A DNA stretch of 17,482 bases, from the NCBI GenBank assembly GCA_015232735.1, contig JADFZC010000019.1, forward strand, positions 1 to 17,482. Reading direction: 5' to 3'. How positions within the stretch are numbered: position 1 is the first letter of the stretch; each line of letters begins with the position of its first letter. The position numbers and the translations under genes are program-made. The notes under the pieces were generated by a model that worked only from the letters and a program-made list of their open reading frames with translations, did no database searches and was not told the DNA's origin. The stretch is from Oligoflexales bacterium. Its GTDB lineage: Bacteria > Bdellovibrionota > Oligoflexia > Oligoflexales > Oligoflexaceae. Positions 1 to 7,439 of this stretch are shown here, in pieces.

Positions 1-1
1 G

Positions 2-349
2 CCAAAGCAGTCACCCTCATACTTGCTAAGCCTTCAAAAAATAAATGAGCTGTATCAGGAAAAAAAATTTGAATCGGCCCTCATAGAAATAAACAATCTT
101 TTGGCTTTTTATCCTACAAGTGTAAAGCTTTTAAAAATGAAGGGGACCACCCTTATAAAACTTGGAAATCTTGAACTTGCTGAAAAGGCATGGGAAAGAG
201 CCTCAGATCTCACGCCGAATGACCCGGTGCTGAAAAGAGGACTTGCCAAGTTGAAAGGTGAAATAGATAAAAATAAAAAAATGGCTACATCAATTGATAT
301 GAAGGAGCTCGAAAAGAAAGCGGCTGAAAAGGATATGAAAACTCACTGA
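2..349 (+). CDS. TPR-repeat protein, C-terminal fragment (5' end outside window)
   Basis: The reading frame is open to the left edge of the window, so this is the end of a longer gene. The first possible start (TTG at 23) has no Shine-Dalgarno sequence before it. The visible protein holds two tetratricopeptide-like helical hairpins of about 34 residues each. The first contains INELYQEKKFESALIEINN, the second KMKGTTLIKLGNLELAEKAW, and each ends in a typical P-x-(N/S) turn (FYPTS, LTPND). A Lys/Glu-rich charged tail follows (KGEIDKNKK to the end). TPRs mediate protein-protein contacts; no enzymatic motif is visible. The stop overlaps the 3' end of the convergent gene at 343-1230 by seven bases. 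The TPR assignment is fairly sure; the biological role is unknown. Confidence 0.75.
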   Translation, partial: PKQSPSYLLSLQKINELYQEKKFESALIEINNLLAFYPTSVKLLKMKGTTLIKLGNLELAEKAWERASDLTPNDPVLKRGLAKLKGEIDKNKKMATSIDMKELEKKAAEKDMKTH

Positions 350-1230
350 TCTTCCTCTTCGTCCTGGGATTCCTGCTGCTGTCCTTCAGCCGATGCGAAA
401 ACCTCATTGCAGTTGAGCGGAGGGGTAACCTGCTCGCATCGCTGCTTGACTTTGGCTACTTCTTCCTCTCCAAGAGCCTTTGCGTTTGCGATCTCCAGTT
501 TGAATGATTTTCTGGCTGTAAGCCGTACTGCGGCCTCGACATGGTAAAATCTTTTGCCTTTTATCCATCCGTTTTCCCTTCCATACAGCCTGACTTTTAT
601 GACTCCGTTTTCTCTAAGGATCTTCCAACCTTTTTGCTTGCTCTCCTTTGAGAGGAGAACCAGACTGTCCCCGATACCGGTGTCTGGATAATCAACCAGT
701 TCCCAATATTGCGTAACAAAAGGGTAGTATGCAAGAAACTTGGATTCCGGGTCGAGACCTATGGCCTTTTTCGCAATGAGTCCCACATTGGTGGTTGAAG
801 CACTTGGCGCCATCTGGCATGAGTTTGTGAGCGGAAACGTAAGTACGTTCGGGCGGTCGTAATGCTGCCCTTTTACGTCTACCACACCGCCGCCGCTGCA
901 CGGAAATCCCATGGCCATGAGGGAACTGCTGTCCTTTTCATAGCCCTCCCGTCCGGAATTTGTCAGACAATGTCCGGAAACTCTAGTAATTACGATGCTT
1001 TGATTTGAGACATAGTAAGGGATGTGAATTGCAGGGGAATTAAAGGGTATACAGACGGCTGTTTTTTTTAATGGCTCTTTCACTTTGAGTTGCCCAGGCG
1101 GTTTGGTGGAAGCGGATTTTTTTTCACTGCTTTCGCTAATTTTGGTGATTTTCTTGGGGGAGTCAGTGGTGGTGCAGCAATCAAAAAACAGAAAAAGACA
1201 TAACAGAAGATTTACGTTTTTAAATGCCAT
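343..1230 (-). CDS. Putative exported protein, unknown function
   Basis: This 295-residue protein is not recognised. The ATG is preceded by AGAGG at about seven bases, which supports the start. The N-terminus (MAFKNVNLLLCLFLFFDCC) is a short basic region plus a hydrophobic core, as in a secretion signal. The cysteines at 18-19 suggest a lipoprotein, but FFD-C is a poor lipobox, so signal peptidase II processing is uncertain. A low-complexity Lys/Ser/Pro linker spans about residues 22-55. A Gly/Ser/Cys-containing region follows (SGHCLTNSGREGY, FPCSGGGVVDV, TNSCQMAPS), where cysteine pairs could form disulfides in the periplasm. The C-terminus is very acidic and Gln-rich (QQQESQDEEEDQ). The 127-base gap to the membrane-protein gene upstream on the same strand allows co-transcription. 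Function unknown. Confidence 0.7.
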   Translation of the reverse strand: MAFKNVNLLLCLFLFFDCCTTTDSPKKITKISESSEKKSASTKPPGQLKVKEPLKKTAVCIPFNSPAIHIPYYVSNQSIVITRVSGHCLTNSGREGYEKDSSSLMAMGFPCSGGGVVDVKGQHYDRPNVLTFPLTNSCQMAPSASTTNVGLIAKKAIGLDPESKFLAYYPFVTQYWELVDYPDTGIGDSLVLLSKESKQKGWKILRENGVIKVRLYGRENGWIKGKRFYHVEAAVRLTARKSFKLEIANAKALGEEEVAKVKQRCEQVTPPLNCNEVFASAEGQQQESQDEEEDQ

Positions 1231-1357
1231 TCTTTAACCTCTTGGCTATGGAACAGGTAGCTTCCTTTGCTTTTTACTTCTGAAACCGGGTAGAATTTAG
1301 CATAGAACTACACATGTTAAAAATATATTATCAAGTTTTTAAAAAAAAACTAAGGAT

Positions 1358-2797
1358 TTATCTCACAGTCTTAAGAAGTCTTGAATCCACCGCCTTGAAA
1401 AGATTAAATAAACCCAATATTCCGGCTGAGAGTATTACGGGCTCCATCCATAAAAATATCAGGGAAGATCTCCCCCAGTGAATGAGAAAATAGCTGTTAG
1501 TATAAAAAGTACTTTGCTTCATGTAATAGGAAGCATCAATTATATCCATCACGAAGGCTCCGATTGTCATGAAAACTATTGAAAGAAGGATAAACCAGGC
1601 AAATTCCCAGAAACTTGTCAGACCTGATGAAGGGGACTGAACAGCGCATAAAACTATTATCAAAAGGGAAAGTATTATATCGGTGTCAACTGGCCCTCTC
1701 CAGAGTGCAAACCATTCGGTTATCCAGTTTGGTGAGAATAAAAATTTGAAAGACAGGCCTGCAAATACATCCTTCAGGCCACCTTGGTATGAAGCGGCAA
1801 TCCAAGCGATTATTATTCCTAGATAAAAGATGGATAAAACAAAAGAAGCCATAAGCAGCTTGGTCCATCTTTTCCTGTGATAGAGCCAGAGGGAAAATGG
1901 GATTCTTATTGGTCTTAAAAGCCCTCCCGCCTCGTACCGTTCATTCAGATTTGGAATTGACAGATTTCTTGTAAGCCCGATTTTTAATAGTTCTCTTAAT
2001 TTCATGCCGAACTGTCTTTGAATATTCCCTTTGCCGAGAGAGGGGATTTCGCCGCTTTTCGAGTAGGCCCTTTTGAGTTTTTGTTCATATCTCAGCTGCA
2101 TCAATGTCGGGAGGATAATGTTTTTTTTGAAGATGTATGTGAAAACTATGCAAAATGGAATAATAAGCGACAGGAACCATGCCGAAATGTCATAAAAGCC
2201 AAGAAGAATCATTACTCCATATGAAAAGATAAAGGTTACTTTTGAGGCAGTTTTAAAAAAATGGATACTAAACGTCATCCAAACCGTCATAAGAAACATG
2301 AAAAGATTTTGTATTGATAGCTGTCCGATAGCGGCAATCAGTCGCCCCCTGCTTAAAAGAGACGCACCAACTATCAGAGCTATTATCCATGAAGAGGTCA
2401 TCATGCGCGCCATCAGGACCGTAAAAAGAATGGTTGTAATAAGAATCCATTGATTTTTTCTGATCAGGACATCGGGATTCAGTTGTCCGTTTCTGCATCC
2501 CAAGATGCAAAAGTATCTGAAACCAGGGGATTCGAGCCATGCAAATTTAAAGTCCCCTCCCTCCTTGAACGGCGGTTTGATAGGGGTATAATTATGCCAT
2601 ATTGACAGTATTGATGCGGGAATTTTACATGACAGCCTCTCTGAATTATCTATCTGCTCAAAACTGACGAGGGACCGTAAATCCACAATAACAGGATAGG
2701 ATCTAAGGTTAATCCATATCAAACGTGTTAATATCATTGATAAAAGCACCAGAGCTAATAAAATTTTCAAGTTCTTCCATGAATACCCTTTATGCAT
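1358..2797 (-). CDS. Polytopic inner-membrane protein, unknown function
   Basis: This 479-residue protein has roughly ten hydrophobic segments. One is at 10-31; others are near 115-133, 135-148, 164-180, 187-223 (probably two), 314-335, 374-386, 394-418 and 445-468. Between the first and second TM lies a ~80-residue loop, probably periplasmic, with two cysteines in FCILGC. A ~90-residue basic loop at about 224-313 (for example KLKRAYSKSGEIPSLGKGN) is probably cytoplasmic. The ATG has GAGG about eight bases upstream. The single N-terminal TM followed by a soluble loop and many helices loosely recalls GT-C glycosyltransferase-like membrane proteins. I see no DxD/ExD-type motif that I can place, so I make no functional call. 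It lies just upstream of the exported-protein gene on the same strand. Confidence 0.7.
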   Translation of the reverse strand: MHKGYSWKNLKILLALVLLSMILTRLIWINLRSYPVIVDLRSLVSFEQIDNSERLSCKIPASILSIWHNYTPIKPPFKEGGDFKFAWLESPGFRYFCILGCRNGQLNPDVLIRKNQWILITTILFTVLMARMMTSSWIIALIVGASLLSRGRLIAAIGQLSIQNLFMFLMTVWMTFSIHFFKTASKVTFIFSYGVMILLGFYDISAWFLSLIIPFCIVFTYIFKKNIILPTLMQLRYEQKLKRAYSKSGEIPSLGKGNIQRQFGMKLRELLKIGLTRNLSIPNLNERYEAGGLLRPIRIPFSLWLYHRKRWTKLLMASFVLSIFYLGIIIAWIAASYQGGLKDVFAGLSFKFLFSPNWITEWFALWRGPVDTDIILSLLIIVLCAVQSPSSGLTSFWEFAWFILLSIVFMTIGAFVMDIIDASYYMKQSTFYTNSYFLIHWGRSSLIFLWMEPVILSAGILGLFNLFKAVDSRLLKTVR

Positions 2798-3166
2798 ACA
2801 GTTGCCTCGAAGGTTCTTTTTGTATGGAATTGATTCTATGAAAAATATGGGAATTTGCGATAGTAAAGATTTTTTAGTTTAAATTTTTCTTGATAAGAAG
2901 TATCTAAGATAGAGATCTAAAATATCCGGTCAATTTACTGAGAAATCCAACCGTTTTTTTTGTCCATATTATTTTTTTAAATTTTAAATAATCCCATTGA
3001 CAATAGCATTATTATTTAATAAGAAAAGACAACTGAACAGTGTGAAGTGATATTGTTGATTTTGAGTGAACAATATTTTAAGAGTAAGTAAGTCAAGTTT
3101 ATTTCGTTAATTAGATGATTTTAATTTTTGTTTCATTGTTATTTAAAAGATAGATAGGGGAATAAT
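2798..3166. other. AT-rich intergenic region between divergent genes
   Basis: About 370 bases without a credible gene, strongly AT-rich with T and A runs. It separates the divergent membrane-protein gene and the small hypothetical gene, so it should contain promoters for both. Apart from the candidate -35/-10 listed separately I see no strong repeat, hairpin or RNA gene here. Confidence 0.6.
2997..3025 (+). promoter_or_regulatory. Candidate sigma-70 promoter for the gene at 3167
   Basis: A perfect TTGACA lies at 2997-3002. After a 17-base spacer comes TAAGAA at 3020-3025, a weak -10 match. If used, the 5' untranslated region would be about 135 bases. The -35 is good and the -10 poor, so this is tentative in such AT-rich DNA. 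Confidence 0.3.
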
Positions 3167-3604
3167 ATGGCATCAGTAGAACTTAGACCCGGGGATACTT
3201 TAAACATCGTTTGGACATCAGTTCAAGATACTCCTTTGGGACTCAAAGAGGTTGAATCGAGTTTTGCATTTTCGTACGATGAGCTTCTTCATCGTCTAAA
3301 AGCTAAAGGAAGAGCAGGAAAATCAAGAAGATCCGGGACAAGCGGTGCAAGGTTCAGCAGAATTGTTGCTCTTTCAACAAATGCTTTAAGGAAAGGTAAA
3401 TGGTCAACCGGGGCTGATATAGACAGAGACGAAGTCTTTTCAAAACTGATGGGGCGATTCGATGAACTCGACGAGTGTGAATATGCAAATATAACCTCCA
3501 ACGCGAAAGAGTCCATTTATAAGCTCTACAACAATGCTGAATACTTGAAAGATTTCCAAAAACAGAAGCTTAAGGAAATGGTTGAAGCTGTTGGAATCAA
3601 CTGA
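3167..3604 (+). CDS. Conserved-looking small hypothetical protein
   Basis: This 145-residue soluble protein has no signal peptide or membrane segment and is not recognised. The ATG is preceded by AGGGGAAT at a normal distance. An N-terminal section of about 45 residues looks beta-rich (MASVELRPGDTLNIVWTSV). A Lys/Arg/Gly/Ser-rich stretch at about 46-62 (KAKGRAGKSRRSGTSGAR) could bind nucleic acid or another polyanion, though that is only composition. The C-terminal half is charged and mostly helical (DRDEVFSKLMGRFDELDECEY, then LKDFQKQKLKEMVEAVG). Its own AT-rich upstream region and possible promoter suggest it is a single-gene unit. It is bounded downstream by a 274-base gap. No function is assigned. 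Confidence 0.7.
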   Translation: MASVELRPGDTLNIVWTSVQDTPLGLKEVESSFAFSYDELLHRLKAKGRAGKSRRSGTSGARFSRIVALSTNALRKGKWSTGADIDRDEVFSKLMGRFDELDECEYANITSNAKESIYKLYNNAEYLKDFQKQKLKEMVEAVGIN

Positions 3605-3878
3605 GACCAGCCTTTCCAGCAATAGCTTGCAATAGAAATAAAAACTAATCCTCAAATATTTTTTTCATTACGAGGCCGGTATGCCGGCCGGCTTGATTCC
3701 TTATGGGACGCCTTATATATTTCCCCCTTTTTCCCTCAGTATGAACTAAAAGATCCCAAATTCTTTCTTTCGGATAAATATCCGTAGTTTTCAATGTATT
3801 GTATAATAATGAAAGATGAGTAAACATAGATATCGCTTATAAGGAAAAACCGGGGTATTGACTTTAAAGGGTGGAATT
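3605..3878. other. Intergenic region with one GC-rich hairpin
   Basis: No credible gene. A 60-codon minus-strand frame here has no ribosome binding site and no recognisable content. The only clear structure is the GGCCGG/CCGGCC hairpin at 3674-3689. Near the right end, AAAGGGTGG at about 3866-3874 is the likely Shine-Dalgarno sequence for the TTG at 3879. Confidence 0.5.
3674..3689. repeat. GC-rich perfect hairpin GGCCGG-TATG-CCGGCC
   Basis: Two 6-base arms around a 4-base loop, conspicuously GC-rich in an AT-rich gap. It lies about 70 bases after the stop of the small gene at 3167-3604, so it might stop or stabilise that transcript. No T-run follows on the plus strand, so it is not a standard intrinsic terminator. 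Confidence 0.45.
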
Positions 3879-3981
3879 TTGAGAGTTTTTTTTTCTGCTT
3901 TTAACCTGTCTTTTCTCTCTTTCGGGTGTTTTTGCCCTCAAGCCTTTCGTTGAACAGCAGCACAGGAATTTCGACCGCCTT
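3879..3981 (+). other. Probable true N-terminus (first TM segment) of the sensor, out of frame by one T
   Basis: TTG at 3879 is preceded by AAAGGGTGG at a good distance. It would begin a typical membrane anchor, but the nine-T run at 3886-3894 throws this frame off. With eight Ts the reading becomes MRVFFLLLTCLFSLSGVFAL, then KPFVEQQHRNFDRLL, running directly into the large frame that starts at about 3982. The downstream frame itself is open back to a TGA at 3880-3882. It contains no ATG or GTG before 3982, and the TTG at 3982 lacks a Shine-Dalgarno sequence. So the gene most likely starts at 3879 and carries a single-base disruption. Confidence 0.65.
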
Positions 3982-5832
3982 TTGTCAGAGTATCAATCTG
4001 CAGTTTTGTCAACACAGATACAGCTTGCTGGACTCGTCAGCGACATGGTTCAGGACCCGATACTTACACAAAATCTAAGCTGGAAACTTGATAATTCAGT
4101 GCAACAGTATTTATCCGGCAGGATCAGGCCGGGAGAAATTGAGTCACTATATTTATACAATCAAAGCTGCGGTGTCATCACATACGTTCACTCGAAGGGA
4201 TCTGCAAAAAAAGTCTGTCCCAGACAAGCTTTGGATGCCTACAGGATCCCAACATTTTTCTGGTCAGAGGAAAATGGAATTCCTTTAAGGGGAATGATAG
4301 CCAGAATTGAAGGCATGGCTGAAGGAAGTCTGTTCATAGTCGCTTTTGTCTCTCTTTCCGAGGCATGGCTGAAAGGGAATCCGAATTTATCAAATTATCT
4401 AAAATCAATGAATGTTTCCATTGTAAGCCTGTCATCGGGCTGGCCTGAAAAGAGTATAATTTTCCCACGGGCAGGCAGCCCCGACAGAAACGATCAATTT
4501 GCTGGACTTGCAGCAAAAAATCCATTTTTGGGATACCTGATACAAAAATCGGAAGAGATCGATCTTATTCTGGATTACCTGGGAAATACGCTTATGCTCC
4601 TCAGCATGATTCTCGGTATCCTGTGTTTTGCAGTCTGCAGGAAACAGCGGAATAAATTTGCCGGTCAGACCAGGGAATTTTATCTTTGGTGCAAGGGAAT
4701 GCAAATCAAGGGAATTGAGGGAAACAACGATCCCTTGGAGAAAAATCAGGTTGTGTCGGATGACTTCATTTCAGAATCGAAAGCTGTCATTTCAGAATTC
4801 TACAATAAGATGCATGAGAGGATAAGAAATTCCAAGGATGCAAATCGAATGCTTCTTAAAACCATGACCAGATTGAAGGAGGAAAACTCAAAATACCAAA
4901 ACGAACTTTTAAAATATACAAAAAATGAAAGTCTTACAACACAGATAAACCATTCATCAGATTATTTTGTAAAGAATATGGAGTTTGCCATTGACAGAAT
5001 AGTTGACATTGAAAAGACCGTGAACAGGGACATTACAGCCCATTCACAGTCCTTATTGAATTTGATGATGGAATGGCAGAGAAATATAAGGCAAATGACT
5101 TCGAGGAAATTTATCAGGACTCTATCCGAGATACAGGATTCGAATGGAAAAAGCAGGCTTGAGAATCAGTTGGAATCGGTTATAGATAAATCCAGACAGG
5201 TAGGCAATAATGCGGTGAAATTAAATTTGACAACCAGTACGATTCACATGAAGCTGGAAAAACTTTTGAGAATTTCCAGGCATTGGAAAAATTTGAGCAA
5301 TGAAGACCGGAGGTCCGGAGATATCGAACCGGGAATGCTTGTGAATGCACTAAAGGAATCATATCTATTGTTGAAAGAAGATCCTTTGCTTCCCGCTTTC
5401 TCTGTAGCAGAGAAGGTTGACAGTTCATTACAGCTGAATCTTTTAAAGACGGTTCCATCGCCAACATTGATTTCCGCTATATATCATATACAGCTGTCAC
5501 TTATGCTTCTTGCGAAAAACTTGAAGATGAAAGGATTTGTTCTTAGAACAAGCCTGAAGATAAAGGGTTTTCAAACGATGCTGATATTTTCGATATCTGA
5601 AAACATGAATGAGCTCGAACCAAGATGCATGTCACACTCTCTTGAGACCAAGCATCATATTGAAATTGCGAAAAGGCTTCTTTTGAATTACAGAGTGAAG
5701 GTACACCACCTTCCAACGATAAATGACATTCCACCTGTTGTAGTTTCTTGGGATGATTCTGTGTTTCTTGACGTCGGTGAAACAAATGTCAATGAACCAT
5801 TTGTTCCCAAGGCAGCCGACTGCCTGCTTTAA
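3982..5832 (+). CDS. Membrane-bound sensor protein, degenerate histidine-kinase-like (frame-disrupted N-terminus)
   Basis: The intact frame gives 616 residues; with the upstream segment repaired it would be about 650. Residues 1-195 form a probable periplasmic sensing domain with two cysteines (63 and 79). A TM helix follows at about 199-220 (LGNTLMLLSMILGILCFAVC), with positive residues after it (CRKQRNK). Then come a ~270-420 coiled-coil-like stretch and a C-terminal domain of about 130 residues. The spacing and pattern of the last part recall a HATPase_c fold: a helix around ISAIYHIQLSLMLLAKN, a strand MLIFSISENM, and a late helix HHIEIAKRLLLNYRVKVHH. However, the N-box Asn, the DxGxG loop and the GxGL loop are absent, and no phospho-acceptor HE/HD motif is visible. 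I infer a non-catalytic sensor related to histidine kinases. Start uncertain. Confidence 0.65.
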   Translation: MSEYQSAVLSTQIQLAGLVSDMVQDPILTQNLSWKLDNSVQQYLSGRIRPGEIESLYLYNQSCGVITYVHSKGSAKKVCPRQALDAYRIPTFFWSEENGIPLRGMIARIEGMAEGSLFIVAFVSLSEAWLKGNPNLSNYLKSMNVSIVSLSSGWPEKSIIFPRAGSPDRNDQFAGLAAKNPFLGYLIQKSEEIDLILDYLGNTLMLLSMILGILCFAVCRKQRNKFAGQTREFYLWCKGMQIKGIEGNNDPLEKNQVVSDDFISESKAVISEFYNKMHERIRNSKDANRMLLKTMTRLKEENSKYQNELLKYTKNESLTTQINHSSDYFVKNMEFAIDRIVDIEKTVNRDITAHSQSLLNLMMEWQRNIRQMTSRKFIRTLSEIQDSNGKSRLENQLESVIDKSRQVGNNAVKLNLTTSTIHMKLEKLLRISRHWKNLSNEDRRSGDIEPGMLVNALKESYLLLKEDPLLPAFSVAEKVDSSLQLNLLKTVPSPTLISAIYHIQLSLMLLAKNLKMKGFVLRTSLKIKGFQTMLIFSISENMNELEPRCMSHSLETKHHIEIAKRLLLNYRVKVHHLPTINDIPPVVVSWDDSVFLDVGETNVNEPFVPKAADCLL

Positions 5833-5844
5833 AGGCCATTATTG

Positions 5845-5978
5845 TCGCTAGACCCTAGCCGAAAAGGTCTGACTCTACGTTAATCGTCGTCGGGCGATCC
5901 TCATGTATCAAGTACATACACTCCGGTCGCCCTCCTCCTCGCGCCTTGATTCAGACCTTTTCGGCTAGGGTCTCGCTA
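5845..5978. mobile_element. MITE-like palindromic element with target duplication
   Basis: Perfect 22-base terminal inverted repeats lie at 5851-5872 and 5951-5972 (outer ends GACCCTAGCC / GGCTAGGGTC). They are flanked directly by the 6-base direct repeat TCGCTA at 5845-5850 and 5973-5978. The 122-base core has no coding capacity. The interior is a further imperfect palindrome: GGGCGA (5892-5897) pairs with TCGCCC (5927-5932), and ATGTA (5903-5907) with TACAT (5913-5917), around a TCAAG loop. As RNA the whole element could fold into one long hairpin. Inverted ends plus a target-site-like duplication are the standard signature of a non-autonomous transposable element. It sits between convergent genes, so it may also act as a bidirectional terminator. 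The right-hand duplication includes the stop codon of the minus-strand gene. Confidence 0.7.
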
Positions 5979-7319
5979 TAGGGTCTCTTCCTCAAAAGCG
6001 AAATCGAATGTTGTATCCAGTTGAAGTTCATCATCATTCTTTTCACCCGCAGAGTCTATTTTGACATCACTGAGTTCTTCAGAATTCAGGATTGATGCGG
6101 CTTTTGCATCCGGTGATTCAGTCGAGGGTTTCTTTTTGTATACGTAGGGTCCCTGCTTTAGAATTTTGGCATTGCGACAGGCGTCTGAAAATTCCGGGTC
6201 CATTTCCGAAGCCTTTTCAAAACACTTGAGGCCAAGACCAGGTTTGTTCACTTTTACATATCCTATCCCTTTATTGAAAAACAGTCTTGCAAGAACCTTT
6301 TTTCTGTCACCTATTGCGGTGATGGCGGAGTCATAAAGGCTAAAGGCGGCATCATGATTTCCCTGCTTCATGGCCAAAATGGCCGAAGTGTTGAAAACGG
6401 CGGCAAGTTCCTGGGTGTTGGCGGCATCCTTAAGTATCGATAACGCCTCGTTCACCTCGCCGGCCAGCAGCATCCCTTTGCTTTTGCCCAGTTTTCCCTG
6501 TTTGCTTTCCGGTGCGAACTTCAGGATCTCACTGTATGTACTCTTCGCCTCTTCGGCCCTGTTGTTTTCAAGAAAGATGTCTCCAAGCTCAATAAGCCTT
6601 CCAATATTGAAAGGACTTAGGAGCTGAGCATCTTTCAGAGAGGCTATGGCGGCATCGGATTTACCCATTTTGAGAAGATACCTGGCATACAGGTGTTTCA
6701 GTCTGGGATGGTCCGTAATCTGCTTGTTTGTATGTTCGAGGATTTTTCCAGCCTCTTCCCATTTGCCCCCCTGCATGTAATTTTCACTAAATTCAATAAT
6801 CACTCTGGGATTCGTTGGAAATTTTGCATAAAGCTGTTCCAATATCGCTGATGACTCGGCGAGCTTTCCTTCCGATCTTAATTGTTCCACCTTGAGCATC
6901 AACTGCTTTATGGCGGACATGTTTTCCATTTCCTTTATTATCTCGCCAACTCCTTTTTTGATTTCATCCGGCGAAATGGGACCGGAATGGATTCTTGAAA
7001 CATGGTACTCTTTGGCTACGGAGATGATCCTTTCGTCTATTGCGGCTGTAATCAAAAAAGTCGGACGGGTTTCCATCTTGTTTGAAGTCTTATTTAACTC
7101 AAGAACTTCCAGAACCTTGTCTGCTCCAGTTTCCCAATCCAGCATGAGAAAGAACGGCTGTCTCAGATCGGCGACCTCCTTTTTGTATTCGCTGGCATTT
7201 CTCACGTTGATAATATTTTCTGATTCTATGGAATATTTTTTCAGTTCCTGCCTGAGAGCATTTCTTACATCAGCCCTCGTAGTAAAAACCACTGCCACAT
7301 TGACGTTAAGTTTTCCCAA
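5976..7319 (-). CDS. Degenerate receiver domain fused to TPR repeats
   Basis: TTG at 7319 is chosen as start because GGAGA lies six bases before it. The frame opens earlier at a TTG at 7334, but that codon overlaps the Shine-Dalgarno sequence. The product is about 447 residues. Residues ~4-130 look like a CheY-type receiver. The phospho-acceptor position is kept (FLMLDWETG, Asp61) and so is a Thr-type switch position (FLITA). The acidic pair after strand 1 is replaced (VVFTTRAD), and the KP motif reads SGPIS, so normal phosphorylation is doubtful. From ~135 to ~370 there are about six TPR-like hairpins (for example LRSEGKLAESSAILEQLY, LLKMGKSDAAIASLKDA). A Lys/Pro linker and an acidic tail ending FDFAFEEETL follow. 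It probably works as a signalling scaffold. Its stop codon lies in the repeat flanking the MITE-like element. Confidence 0.75.
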   Translation of the reverse strand: MGKLNVNVAVVFTTRADVRNALRQELKKYSIESENIINVRNASEYKKEVADLRQPFFLMLDWETGADKVLEVLELNKTSNKMETRPTFLITAAIDERIISVAKEYHVSRIHSGPISPDEIKKGVGEIIKEMENMSAIKQLMLKVEQLRSEGKLAESSAILEQLYAKFPTNPRVIIEFSENYMQGGKWEEAGKILEHTNKQITDHPRLKHLYARYLLKMGKSDAAIASLKDAQLLSPFNIGRLIELGDIFLENNRAEEAKSTYSEILKFAPESKQGKLGKSKGMLLAGEVNEALSILKDAANTQELAAVFNTSAILAMKQGNHDAAFSLYDSAITAIGDRKKVLARLFFNKGIGYVKVNKPGLGLKCFEKASEMDPEFSDACRNAKILKQGPYVYKKKPSTESPDAKAASILNSEELSDVKIDSAGEKNDDELQLDTTFDFAFEEETL

Positions 7320-7439
7320 AGCAATTCTCCACAAATTGATATGTGTACGAAAAATATTGTTATTACAATAAAGTATACTACTGCAGGGAGATTCTTATCA
7401 AATAATAAATCGTCTGTGGCGCAGAGAACATCGAGTGCC

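Noticed and set aside
3645..3827. Minus-strand 60-codon frame between the small gene and the sensor gene
   Set aside because: No Shine-Dalgarno sequence, no recognisable content, and it spans the GC hairpin; short frames of this size are expected by chance.
7355..7370. TATTGT-TATT-ACAATA palindrome upstream of the TPR/pseudo-receiver gene
   Set aside because: Six-base AT-only arms in AT-rich DNA are easily found by chance; too weak to list as an operator.
6892..7371. Plus-strand frame of 159 codons opposite the pseudo-receiver region
   Set aside because: It mirrors the receiver/TPR gene, is rich in Ser/Ile/Leu as antisense frames tend to be, and has no ribosome binding site.
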